NCBI GenBank assembly: GCA_016709335.1
Contig: JADJNC010000003.1
Span: forward strand, 251,457 to 315,456
Direction: 5' to 3'
DNA: 64,000 bases
From: Candidatus Propionivibrio dominans
GTDB taxonomy: Bacteria > Pseudomonadota > Gammaproteobacteria > Burkholderiales > Rhodocyclaceae
Below are positions 50,930-59,528 of this stretch, one piece after another. A program made the position numbers and the translations under genes. The notes under the pieces are model-generated. The model was not told the DNA's origin. It made no database searches and was given only the letters and a program-made list of their open reading frames with translations. The stretch's first letter is position 1, and each line of letters begins with the position of its first letter.

Positions 50930-52081
50930 TCAAGCGTCAGTCCGGGCCATCACAAGCCTTTGGATGTGTGCAATGAGCTGTTCTTCAGGGTAAGGTTTGC
51001 CAAGTACGACATTGACCCCCGATTCAAGGGCTTCTGTGCGCAATACCTCGCTGTCCGAGGTGACCATGATGATCGGGATGCCGACCGAACGAGGATTGGC
51101 ACGCAGGTGGCGCACCAGTTCCAATCCACCCATGCCAGGCATGTCAACGTCGGTAATAAGCAGGTCAGGAACCGATTGCTCGATTTGTTTCGCCGCATCC
51201 AGGCCATCTTCTGCCATCAGAACCTGATACTTGTGTGCGGTGAGCAGCCGACCGGTCTTGATGCGGACTACCTTCGAATCGTCAACAACCATGACCACTG
51301 TTTGTTCCGCCACTTTTGCCTTCGGCACCATTGCCTGAGGAGGCACGCTGAATGCTTGCGCTTTCGCTTCTTCCTGGCGAAGGACCTCAAGCGCGGCCAG
51401 ACGTTCGTCTTCAAGGCGTGCGGCTACCTCGGCAGCCAGGCGTTCGGCTTCGCGGCGTGCGGCTACCTCGGCAGCCAGACGTTCGGCCTCCCGGCGTGCG
51501 GTTTCCTCGGCAGCCAGGCGTTTGGCTTCGCGGCGTGTCGCTTCCTCGGCAGCCAGACGTTCGGCTTCGCGGCGTGTCGCTTCCTCGGCAGCCAGACGTT
51601 CGGCCTCCCGGCGTGCGGTTTCCTCGGCAGCCAGACGTTCGGCTTCACGGCGTGTTGCTTCCTCAGCAGCCAGACGTTCGGCTTCACGGCGTGCCGCTTC
51701 CTCGGCAGCCAGGCGTTCGGCTTCGCGGCGTGCCGCTTCCTCAGCAACCAGACGTTCGGCCTCCCGGCGTGCGGTTTCCTCGGCAGCCAAGCGTTCGGCT
51801 TCGCGGCGTGTCGCTTCCTCGGCTGCCAGACGTTCGGCTTCACGGCGTGTTGCTTCCTCAGCAGCCAGACGTTCGGCTTCACGGCGTGCCGCTTCCCCGG
51901 CAGCCAGGCGTTCTACTTCGCGGCGTGCCGCTTCCTCAGCAGCTAGACGTTCGGCTTCGCGGCGTGCCGCTTCCGAAGCAGCCAGGCGTTCGGCTGAACG
52001 GCGACGAATGAAGAAGCGCAACAACAGATAAGTTACCACCAACCCAATAGCGATCAACAACAGGCTTTCATTCATTGACAT
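50930..52081 (-). CDS. Membrane-anchored response-regulator receiver with long helical repeat arm
   Basis: 383 residues from the ATG at 52079-52081, with AAGGA nine bases upstream. A helix ([19 protein letters not shown], ~7-25) is followed by sixteen 13-residue repeats (consensus [13 protein letters not shown]), a short linker, and a C-terminal receiver domain (~255-378) with acidic pocket VVDDSK, phospho-acceptor Asp311 in [11 protein letters not shown] and Lys in GKPYPEE. The repeats are Glu/Arg-rich and should form a long single alpha helix or coiled coil, holding the receiver away from the membrane. No histidine kinase is adjacent. TolA-like helical arms look similar but lack a receiver. 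Confidence 0.82.
   Translation of the reverse strand: MSMNESLLLIAIGLVVTYLLLRFFIRRRSAERLAASEAARREAERLAAEEAARREVERLAAGEAARREAERLAAEEATRREAERLAAEEATRREAERLAAEETARREAERLVAEEAARREAERLAAEEAARREAERLAAEEATRREAERLAAEETARREAERLAAEEATRREAERLAAEEATRREAKRLAAEETARREAERLAAEVAARREAERLAAEVAARLEDERLAALEVLRQEEAKAQAFSVPPQAMVPKAKVAEQTVVMVVDDSKVVRIKTGRLLTAHKYQVLMAEDGLDAAKQIEQSVPDLLITDVDMPGMGGLELVRHLRANPRSVGIPIIMVTSDSEVLRTEALESGVNVVLGKPYPEEQLIAHIQRLVMARTDA
51380..52003 (-). repeat. Sixteen tandem 39-bp units (VNTR)
   Basis: The coding region of the helical arm consists of sixteen consecutive 39-bp units (13 codons each). Several units are nearly identical at DNA level, including synonymous sites, which suggests recent expansion. 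Because 39 is divisible by three and the units avoid stops, the opposite strand is also open in several frames; those frames are not genes. Confidence 0.9.
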
Positions 52082-52635
52082 TACCGTGATCCTTTGAATT
52101 TGCAAGCTCGGCCCATATTCATGCAGCGAGCGGCATTATCGTACTGCTCAGCGGTGTTGAAAAATCTGGCCGATGTGACTGCTTCGCCGCTCCAGCTTGA
52201 AAAACCAAGCAACTGGGCTGTTGTCCATCGAGTTTCAGGCGGGGACAACTCATTGTAATTATTGCTGAAGCATCTATGCAATGAGTCTGATGACAACTCG
52301 GACCACCGACGTGTCCGTCTTGTTTCATACCTGTCAAAACTCTTGTCAAGCATGGTACGGTTGAAGCTTGGTGGTAAAACGGGAGTTTTTTCCAACTTGA
52401 GACCAAAGCGTTTCAGCGTCGATTGTTGTAGCGGAAATTGATGCGAGCCTTTGGCTATTGACCCCTTTGTTTCTGAGCAATTTGCGAGGGCATGGACAGA
52501 ACACGAAAGAGTCATTGTGTGTAATACTCAAGACCAAAGTGATCGCCAACCGCTTTACAACCAAGCACTCCGATGCTGGACTTCGGGCGCAACCAAGTTA
52601 ACAAAGCACAGTTTAATCGCAGATGAGGTGAAACT
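52082..52635. other. Divergent spacer, no gene seen
   Basis: About 550 bp between the receiver gene (minus) and the small membrane protein gene (plus). Open stretches on either strand lack protein-like character and ribosome binding sites. It should contain two divergent promoters, which I could not define. Confidence 0.45.
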
Positions 52636-53067
52636 ATGACAGTCTGGCTTTTTTTTATTTCTTGTGCAGTTGGCTTGTTTCTCTTGTTCTGGTCGCGGCG
52701 CAAACGCCCCCTAGCGCAAAGAGAACGTGCCATTATCCCGGTTGCCTCGCCCTATCACAGTGTCTCGATAGGGCCAGTGAAGAATGGCTGCGCGAGTGCG
52801 AAGAAGCATATGAACCAGCGGTTCTTGGCACGAGAGGCTCCACGTTTGCCATTACCAGATTGTGACGCTGTAGTATGTCAGTGTCGTTATTCCCACTTCG
52901 ATGACCGTCGGGAAGAAGACCGTCGAAATTCGCATGCTTTGCGCCGCGGTCTAAGTTCTGGTCCGGGCAATACGGATTACCGTAGCGGAAGTGATCGCAG
53001 GAGGTCACGGCAAACCAAAAGTGGTCAGCATCGGGCTGAGTATTTTGAAGAAACTATTCGAAGTTGA
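52636..53067 (+). CDS. Small membrane protein with DRR-rich basic tail
   Basis: 143 residues from the ATG at 52636. One N-terminal helix (VWLFFISCAVGLFLLFW, ~3-19) is followed by a cytoplasmic basic region. A central segment (YHSVSIGPVKNGC, RFLAREAPRLPLPDCDAVVC, CRYSHFDDRREEDRR) with four cysteines and repeated DRR motifs resembles uncharacterised proteins I recall from related betaproteobacteria. The cysteine spacing (C..CDAVVCQC) might bind metal, though this is not established. The gene precedes another membrane protein by about 57 bp. Confidence 0.6.
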   Translation: MTVWLFFISCAVGLFLLFWSRRKRPLAQRERAIIPVASPYHSVSIGPVKNGCASAKKHMNQRFLAREAPRLPLPDCDAVVCQCRYSHFDDRREEDRRNSHALRRGLSSGPGNTDYRSGSDRRRSRQTKSGQHRAEYFEETIRS

Positions 53068-53123
53068 CCCTTCGCGATTTTCGCGAAAATTGTCCTTTCC
53101 TACAAGCTTTACTGCCACAGAGA

Positions 53124-53744
53124 ATGAAGATATATACCGCATTGATTGTATTGATGCTATTGGGCACTGTTGCTCTCCAGCTCTGGCTTGGAATGTCCAT
53201 CTTGGTAGCGATTATCATCACCGCACCCGCCATTGTAATCGCATGGATTCCCATGAAGATGGACGCGAAATTTTTCCTCTACTCGGTTTTGCTTGGACTG
53301 GTGAGCGCGGTTCCAATATTGAAATATTTTTTTGGAATATCAACCCTTTCCGCGATCGCAGTTTCCGTTCTGGTAATTCCTGTTGTTGCATTCAACTGTG
53401 TACCCAGCATGAGTTATTCCTTAAATGCAGATGTCGCGCTCAAGCGTCTTGTACAAGACCTCAGAACAGAACTCGTTGTGGGAAGCCAGGGCATCTTGGA
53501 TGTCGAAGGGATATGGGGTTACGGTTGGCCCAAGGTGGTGATTCTTTTTTCATCGATAGAAGCTCTTGAGAAAGCTGAGGCGAACGGGTTTATTAATCAG
53601 CTTGCCAGTCGGATCACAGAGATGGTGAAGAGTGATCGAGCCTATGGGCGTAACCGAAATATGTTCGATTCCAAGGAAGCGGTATCGGGCTTCACAGACA
53701 GGTCAATGTGGGATGAATGTGTTGCGAAGCGCTCTTTCCCTTGA
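53124..53744 (+). CDS. Hypothetical membrane protein
   Basis: 206 residues from the ATG at 53124; a TTG at 53064 would add 20 residues without clear support. Four or so hydrophobic segments fill the first half (ALIVLMLLGTVALQLWLGMS, ILVAIIITAPAIVIAWIPM, FFLYSVLLGLVSAVPILKYF, LSAIAVSVLVIPVVAFNCV), and the second half is soluble with a long helical end. No family recognised. AT-richer than most genes in the window, hinting at different ancestry. Confidence 0.5.
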   Translation: MKIYTALIVLMLLGTVALQLWLGMSILVAIIITAPAIVIAWIPMKMDAKFFLYSVLLGLVSAVPILKYFFGISTLSAIAVSVLVIPVVAFNCVPSMSYSLNADVALKRLVQDLRTELVVGSQGILDVEGIWGYGWPKVVILFSSIEALEKAEANGFINQLASRITEMVKSDRAYGRNRNMFDSKEAVSGFTDRSMWDECVAKRSFP

Positions 53745-53896
53745 GATATGCTGGCATCGGTTCAGTTTCGGAATAGATAATTTCGAAGATACAATTCGAA
53801 GCTGACCCTCCGGCAGCCTCTTCGGCAGCCTGGATCTTCGGCAGCTTGTTGGCGCGGCAGGCAGTTTGACCTGCGCTGCTTCAAGTCAGCACCAGG

Positions 53897-54883
53897 TCAC
53901 AAGTCAGTTATCGCTCGCGGCATCACGCTGGGTCCGAAAAGCAGGCTGCCGATCATCCATACCATCACCAATGCATACACGACGCGCGGTGCCCAGGTGG
54001 CAAGCTGCTCGAACGAAGCGTTGATCGCGAGGGTTTCCATTGTCGTATGCCGTAGCAGCATTTCGGGCAATGTGCCACTTTGCTCACCGGTATTGATCAA
54101 GGCCACGGCCCGTTCGCGGTCAAGCGCTCCGCCGAGAAAGGCGGAGTCGGCAATGGCTTGCGCGAGCGTTGCGCCACCGGCTACACGCGGTGCGATGCAG
54201 GCAAACTCGCGTTTGATCGAAGGCTCGGCAATCGTATCCAGCGCCAGCGGCAAGGCGTCGAGCATCGGAATGCCGGCCTCCAGCATCAGGCCCAGGCTGG
54301 TAAAAAAGTCACGCACGTTCTGGCGAACGATCAGCTTGCCGAGCAAGGGGATTGACAGCCAGGGTGAGGCGGCGTTTTGTCTGGCAGCGGCAGGCCGCGA
54401 CAGCCACCAGCGTACCCCGAAGACCATCAGCGCCACCACGATCATCGGGCGGAGTACCTGATAGAGATAAGCGGATACCCCCATCGAGCCGGTCACCAAT
54501 CCCGGCAGGGGCTGGATCGCCAGCGCCAGCATGAACACAGCGGCCGGCATCAGCAGGCGCGATTTCATGGTCGCCACCTGCCTGGCGCGCGTGCCATAAA
54601 AGTCGGCCAGTTGCCGGTACATGCGTGCAGGACTGCCAGCGTTGATCGATGCATGAATCAGCCGTGCTTCCAGTTTTGTAAACAGCCCGCTGCGTTCTCC
54701 CGCCAGCGCAAAGTCATGGTGCCCGATCAGCGCGCGCATCGCCTGCAGCCGTGACTGCGCCGGTTCGGCCACCTGCAACACGTTCAAGGCGCGATCGAAG
54801 GGCAGCCCGGCCATCTCCATCTGGGCAAGCTGGGCATAGAGTTCGGCGCGAACGCGGAACGTCAGTGGTTTGTGGATCGCCAT
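53897..54883 (-). CDS. Orphan GspF/PilC-like (T2SF) membrane protein
   Basis: 328 residues from the ATG at 54881-54883. Two T2SF repeats are visible: residues ~12-130 (RAELYAQLAQMEMAGLPFDR; ARLIHASINAGSPARMYRQL) and ~200-320 (VRDFFTSLGLMLEAGIPMLD; INTGEQSGTLPEMLLRHTTM), with helices at about 143-165, 175-195 and 300-320. This is the platform-protein fold of type II secretion and type IV pili, but shorter than usual (~400). No ATPase, pilin or secretin genes adjoin it, so its partner machine is unknown. The upstream 177-bp repeat separates it from nnr. Confidence 0.75.
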   Translation of the reverse strand: MAIHKPLTFRVRAELYAQLAQMEMAGLPFDRALNVLQVAEPAQSRLQAMRALIGHHDFALAGERSGLFTKLEARLIHASINAGSPARMYRQLADFYGTRARQVATMKSRLLMPAAVFMLALAIQPLPGLVTGSMGVSAYLYQVLRPMIVVALMVFGVRWWLSRPAAARQNAASPWLSIPLLGKLIVRQNVRDFFTSLGLMLEAGIPMLDALPLALDTIAEPSIKREFACIAPRVAGGATLAQAIADSAFLGGALDRERAVALINTGEQSGTLPEMLLRHTTMETLAINASFEQLATWAPRVVYALVMVWMIGSLLFGPSVMPRAITDL

Positions 54884-54939
54884 CAGGCAAGGAGTCTTTT
54901 TTATCGGCGTTTCGTGACGAATGCTGCACAGGATACTAA

Positions 54940-55116
54940 CCTGAAAAACGCAGTTGAGCGTAATGCCAGTAGCGTAAGCCCTCATCCCCGGCCCTTCTCC
55001 CGCAGGGCGAAGGGGGCAACCCCCCTCGCCCTGCGGGAGAGGGATGGGGTGAGGGCCAAACCCTCGCCAAACTGGGTGTTGCGGCCAATTTTTCGCGCCT
55101 GACTGCAGTTTCTAGG
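54940..55116 (+). repeat. 177-bp MITE-like element, copy 2
   Basis: Same length and about 85-90% similar by eye to the element at 5926-6102, in opposite orientation. The left end is CCTGAAAAACGCAGTTGAGC and the right end GACTGCAGTTTCTAGG; the core (CCCTCATCCCCGGCCCTTCT onward) is palindromic and GC-rich. Flanks do not show a perfect duplication (ACTAA versus TTAAA), so this copy is probably older. It fills the divergent promoter region between the T2SF gene and nnr. Confidence 0.8.
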
Positions 55117-55155
55117 TTAAATTACCCTACTCGCCGATCAACACATTGTTCGACC

Positions 55156-56644
55156 ATGACTTCCATTCCGCTCTATCGCTCCGCCGACCTGCGCCACATC
55201 GAAGCCGCAGCCGCCGATCAGCCCTTGATGCAGCGCGCCGGACGGGCGGCGGCTGACCTGGCCACGGCGATCTGCGCCGAGCGTGGCGCGAGTGTCCTGA
55301 TTCTCGCCGGCCCAGGTAACAACGGCGGCGACGCCTTTGAAGTCGCCGCACTGCTGCGCGAACGCTTCTTCGACACGCACGTGGTTTTTGTCGGGCCGGC
55401 CAACGACCTGCCGATGGACGCGGCTGATGCTTTCAGGCGCTTTGTCGACACCGGTGGCAGCACACTCCCGGCGATTCCCGAAAGGCTGCGCTGGTCACTG
55501 ATCGTCGACGGCCTGTTCGGTATCGGCCTCAAACGCGAGATCGGCGATCCTTACGCCGGCCTCATCCGCAGCGCCAACGCGCTGGCCGCACGCGACGGCT
55601 GCCCGCTGCTGGCGCTCGACTGCCCGAGCGGTCTCGATGCCGACACCGGTACGCTGTTCGGCGCAACGATCCGGGCCAGCCACACCATCACCTTCATCGG
55701 CGCCAAGCCGGGACTGTTCACTGCCGACGGCCCCGATCATTGCGGCGAAGTTTCCATCGCCCCGCTCGATCTCGATTCAAAGGCCCTGTCTCCGGCGAGC
55801 GGCCACTCGATCAGCCGCAGGCTGTTTTCAGCCCACCTGAAAGCGCGCCCACACAACAGCCACAAGGGCAGCAACGGCAATGCCGGCGTCCTCGGTGGCG
55901 CGCCCGGCATGGTCGGTGGCGCGCTGCTTGCCGCTCGCGCCGCATTGCGGCTTGGGAGCGGCCGGGTCTACGTCGGCCTGCTCGACGAACACGCTCCGGC
56001 GCTCGACCTGTTGCAGCCCGAGCTGATGCTGCGCACGCCCGGCAAGCTGCTCGCTACCGAGCTGACGGCGCTGGCTTGCGGCCCCGGCATGGGCGTCAGC
56101 CACGAGGTGCTGGTCCTGCTCGAAAACGCCTGTCAGCTTGAGCTGCCGCTGGTGCTCGACGCCGATGCGCTCAACCTCGTTGCCGGGGAAGGCGAACTGC
56201 ACGTGGCGCTGGCCACGCGCAGCGCCGACCCTGCTCACGCCGCACCCGGCCGAAGCCGCGCGACTGCTCGACTGCGACGTAGCCACCGTGCAAGCCGACC
56301 GCATCACTGCCGGACTCGAACTCGCGACGCGCTACCAGGCCCTGGTCGCGCTCAAGGGCTGTGGCACTGTTGTCGCCTCTCCCGAAGGCGCGTGGTTCAT
56401 CAACACCAACGGCAATCCGGGGCTGGCCACAGCCGGCAGCGGCGACGTGCTCACCGGCTTTGTCACCGCCCTGCTGTCCCAGGGCTGGCCGCCGCTCGAC
56501 GCGCTGCTCGCGGCCGTGCATCTGCATGGCAGCGCCGCCGACCGTCTGGTCGCCGAGGGCTGCGGCCCGCTCGGCCTCTGCGCTGGCGAATTGATCGACA
56601 GCGCCCGTTACGTCCTGAACCGATGGATTCCAGGTGCGCCTTAG
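55156..56644 (+). CDS. nnr: Bifunctional NAD(P)H-hydrate epimerase/dehydratase, one frameshift
   Basis: About 495 residues once a frame change near 56220 is allowed. The N-terminal YjeF_N epimerase (residues 1-~215) has ILAGPGNNGGDAFEVAALLR and LDCPSGLDADTGT; the C-terminal ADP/ATP-dependent dehydratase has NAGVLGGAPGMVGGALLAAR, LVLDADALN and, in the second frame, TPHPAEAARLL and NPGLATAGSGDVLTGF. One extra base in ACGCGCAGCGCC (56214-56225) accounts for the break. The enzyme repairs hydrated NAD(P)H. As given, the frame would run on to 56730 with an altered C-terminus. Sequencing error or recent mutation. Confidence 0.88.
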
Positions 56645-57509
56645 GCCACATCACTCAGCGCAAGGAGTCATCCTCTTCCTCACCGCCATCTTCCTGTTCG
56701 CCGTACTCGACGCCACCGCGAAGTATCTGACCGCTTTCTTTGCCGTACCGCTGCTCGTCTGGGCGCGTTACTTCGTGCACCTCGTCTTCATGCTGGTCGC
56801 CATCGCGCCCGGCATGGGCCGCGAAATCGTCATCACACAACGGCCGTGGCTGATGACTTTCCGGGCCCTGATGCTGGTCGGCGTTACCCTGCTCGTCCAG
56901 CTCGCGTTCCGCACCCTGCCGCTGGCCGAAACGACAGCGATTGTTTTTGTCACACCGCTGCTCGTTGCCCTGCTGGCCGGCCCGCTGCTCGGCGAGAAGT
57001 TACAGGCCAGAAGCTGGCTGGCAACGATCACCGGATTCTGCGGCGTGCTGCTGATCGCCCGACCGGGGGGCGCGATGTTCGGCATCGGCATTGTCTACGC
57101 GCTCGGCGGCGCGCTCTGTTACGCCATCTACCAGATCCTCACGCGCAAACTCTCGGCCAGCGAACCGCCGTTGCGCCAACTCTTCTACACGGCGCTGGTC
57201 GGCACCGTCGCCATGTCGTTCGTCTTGCCGGCTTACTGGAGCGGAACATTGCCGACACTGAAGCAAGCCCTGCTCATCGCTTCGCTCGGGTTCTACGGAG
57301 GCACCGGCCACTTCCTGCTCATCCGCGCCTTCCGTGAAGCACCGGCCTCGACGCTGTCGCCGCTGCTCTACGTCCAGTTGATCTGGGCCATGCTGCTCGG
57401 CTGGATCGTCTTCGGCCAGTTGCCGGATCTGCCGGCGGTCGTAGGCATGCTGATCATCGGCGCCTCGGGTTTGAGTCTTGTGTTGCGCAGGTCGCCTGAC
57501 CGGAATTGA
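56634..57509 (+). CDS. EamA/DMT-family transporter
   Basis: 291 residues from the GTG at 56634, overlapping the end of nnr by 11 bp. Ten hydrophobic segments in two EamA halves (residues ~10-140 and ~150-285); family features include GVLLIARPGGAMFGIGIVYA at the junction and a second half ending LIIGASGLSLVLRR. These inner-membrane proteins export amino acids or other metabolites, but substrate cannot be predicted. Coupled translation with nnr is likely. Confidence 0.85.
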   Translation: MRLRPHHSAQGVILFLTAIFLFAVLDATAKYLTAFFAVPLLVWARYFVHLVFMLVAIAPGMGREIVITQRPWLMTFRALMLVGVTLLVQLAFRTLPLAETTAIVFVTPLLVALLAGPLLGEKLQARSWLATITGFCGVLLIARPGGAMFGIGIVYALGGALCYAIYQILTRKLSASEPPLRQLFYTALVGTVAMSFVLPAYWSGTLPTLKQALLIASLGFYGGTGHFLLIRAFREAPASTLSPLLYVQLIWAMLLGWIVFGQLPDLPAVVGMLIIGASGLSLVLRRSPDRN

Positions 57510-57637
57510 ATCGACCCCGGAATCAACTGGCCGGAACGAATGAAAGTTGGACAGGACCCTTTCTCCAGGCATTTCTCCTACCAGCGACTGCAAAGAAATT
57601 GTATAGTGCAGTGCACGTCTTTTTCGAGGGAGGCATC

Positions 57638-57922
57638 ATGAAACTTGTCATCTGGATACTTTGGCCGTCGTTCATTACGGCCGGCATTGCTCAAGTGCTG
57701 TTCTTTACCGTAATCGATCCACAGCAACTCTATCTGCTCGGCCAACCGGTGGTTTTGCCGGCGATCGCCGTCTATTCGCTTGGCTTTCTGATGTTCTGGC
57801 TGATGTGCATTGGATCCAGCCTGATGACCTGGTTCATGCTGCCGCAGGGTATCAAGAAAGCCCTCGAAGGCTATGCCGGAGAACGTGAGGACCTGGCCCG
57901 CCGCAAGCGGGCGGCTGGCTAG
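57638..57922 (+). CDS. Small two- or three-helix membrane protein
   Basis: 94 residues from the ATG at 57638, with GAGGGAGG at 57626-57633 as a strong ribosome binding site. Hydrophobic segments at ~4-26 (VIWILWPSFITAGIAQVLFF), 40-60 and 62-72, then a basic C-terminus (REDLARRKRAAG). Similar short proteins are common in betaproteobacteria, without function. A 128-bp spacer separates it from the EamA gene. Confidence 0.7.
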   Translation: MKLVIWILWPSFITAGIAQVLFFTVIDPQQLYLLGQPVVLPAIAVYSLGFLMFWLMCIGSSLMTWFMLPQGIKKALEGYAGEREDLARRKRAAG

Positions 57923-58067
57923 CCGCCGGTCAATGAGAAACAGCGCAGCATCAGGTTGCCCCGCAGGAAATTGCCTTGATTGGGTAGATGACGAGCATCG
58001 CGCTACCCGACGCTTCGTCGCTCGATCAGGCGAAAAATAGACGTAGGCTGAGGCGAGAAGCGGTTTT

Positions 58068-58352
58068 ATGGTTTGGCTGGGCGATGAATTACCTGATGTC
58101 GTTGCGACGCTGGAAGACGTTTCGGCGAGTCACCTTTCCAAAGGCCAGGTGGGCAACATCGTAGATGAGTTGAGCGAGAATTTTGTGTTGGTCGAATTCG
58201 CGGATCTTGACGGAGTAGCGTATGCCCTCGAACCCATCCCCGTCGGCAAGCTCATTGAGCTTCGCCACACGCCAGCAGTGGCCGCCGGGCGATTGGCTGC
58301 TATCGGGAGGCCGTCTCCTGCTATTCGCGGCATGCTAGAGTTGGGAAAATGA
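58068..58352 (+). CDS. DUF4926-like small protein
   Basis: 94 residues from the ATG at 58068. The core (LPDVVATLEDVSASHLSKGQ, VGNIVDELSENFVLVEFAD, then GVAYALEPIPVGKLIELRH) has the beta-barrel pattern of DUF4926 proteins, where a conserved GxxGTVV turn precedes a VEF strand. The N-terminal MVWLGDE and C-terminal helix are extra. Function unknown; relatives often sit in accessory regions. No partner gene identified. Confidence 0.6.
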   Translation: MVWLGDELPDVVATLEDVSASHLSKGQVGNIVDELSENFVLVEFADLDGVAYALEPIPVGKLIELRHTPAVAAGRLAAIGRPSPAIRGMLELGK

Positions 58353-58637
58353 CAAGCGTCTATCGGCTACAAGCGGACCATTGGCCAGCCCCTCAAGTTG
58401 GGGCGACGAGCGTCAGCAATGCCCATCCACTGCGGACGCTCGCCCATCGCTGCGACTGCCAGCATCTCGGCCCAATCTAGCCATTCGGATCAATCGCGGT
58501 ATGCTGGCTGTCTTGAGGGGCTTCTCCGAGGTCGGCGGCAGGTCGGCCCTGCCAACACTACGATGGGGTTCTGACGCCGAACAGGTTCTGACGCCGAACA
58601 GGTTCGGTGCCGGCCCAAGCCACAGGGGCTCCAGCAA
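58353..58637. other. Spacer, no gene seen
   Basis: About 285 bp between convergent genes. It contains a tandem pair GTTCTGACGCCGAACAG (58568-58602 region, two copies 18 bp apart) but no terminator or gene that I can support. Confidence 0.4.
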
Positions 58638-59444
58638 CTATGGCACTTTGCCTTTCACAACCCAGGCCGTTGCGGCGTAGGACCGTGGACCATCGACCTC
58701 TCCATCTAGATACGCTAGCTTGACCATGTCTCGAAGCTTTTCCCGCGCTTGCATGCCAAGGGTGCCGACGTAGTCTGCGATCGGTCCATCCTTGCCTTCT
58801 GTGGGTGCCCAGAAGTCGGCAAAAGATGCGAAATCCATACGGATCGTCAGCATGCCGTCCACGACATCAACCAGACCGGCCTCACGCCACGCGCGCGCCA
58901 AGTCTCCGGGGCGACTCATGGGCTTGGTGTACGCTCTCGCTCTGCACTCATTTCCGTGCCCATCGAGCATGGCTGCCGCATCGAAGATCAGACGAACGCA
59001 GACGAGCCCTCCGCGTGTGTCCCACGTCGCGGCGGCGACAGTTCCGCCCGGACGCGTGACACGCCGCATCTCGCGCACTGCGAGATCGGCCTGCGGAATG
59101 AATTGCAGGACCAGCAGCGAGAGGGTGTGGTCAAACGAGGCGTCCGGAAATGGCAGAGTACAAGCGTCTCCCACTTCGAAGTCGACGCGCGCATCGCGAT
59201 TCCGTCGCTTGGCGTGCTCGACGTAAGCGGCCGAAAAATCAATGCCACGCACGCTGCCGATGGCTGGGTTCTGGGCAATTCTGAAACTCAGATTGCCCGT
59301 GCCGCACCCGACATCCAGGACGCGCTCCGCTGCCGCAATCCCCGCGAAGTCAATGAACAGGGGCGCGAGACGACGGCTCCATCGGCCCATCTGGACCTCG
59401 TAACCGTCCCCGTCCGAGGCAACGAATGTTGATGAAATCGCCAT
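58638..59444 (-). CDS. Class I SAM-dependent methyltransferase (UbiE-like)
   Basis: 268 residues. Motif I VLDVGCGTGNLSFRIA is at about 43-58; motif II acid in GIDFSAAYVEHAKRR; motif post-I PFPDASFDHTLSLLVLQFIP; motif III RVTRPGGTVAAATWD. This is a Methyltransf_11/UbiE-type fold acting on a small molecule that cannot be assigned. The C-terminal part (MTIRMDFASFADFWAPTEGK) resembles proteins annotated as generic methyltransferases in soil bacteria. Monocistronic and intact. Confidence 0.82.
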   Translation of the reverse strand: MAISSTFVASDGDGYEVQMGRWSRRLAPLFIDFAGIAAAERVLDVGCGTGNLSFRIAQNPAIGSVRGIDFSAAYVEHAKRRNRDARVDFEVGDACTLPFPDASFDHTLSLLVLQFIPQADLAVREMRRVTRPGGTVAAATWDTRGGLVCVRLIFDAAAMLDGHGNECRARAYTKPMSRPGDLARAWREAGLVDVVDGMLTIRMDFASFADFWAPTEGKDGPIADYVGTLGMQAREKLRDMVKLAYLDGEVDGPRSYAATAWVVKGKVP

Positions 59445-59528
59445 GTGTTCTACGTTAAATGCATCGGGCGACAGCTCCCATCGGGTTTGGCCGCTAACCG
59501 AGCGGTCGGCCTCAGGCTTGGTCGTCTG

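Noticed and set aside
50960..52031. Long plus-strand open frames (up to 328 codons) across the receiver gene
   Set aside because: They arise from the 39-bp repeats, which are free of stops in several frames; the minus strand has the receiver domain and membrane helix.
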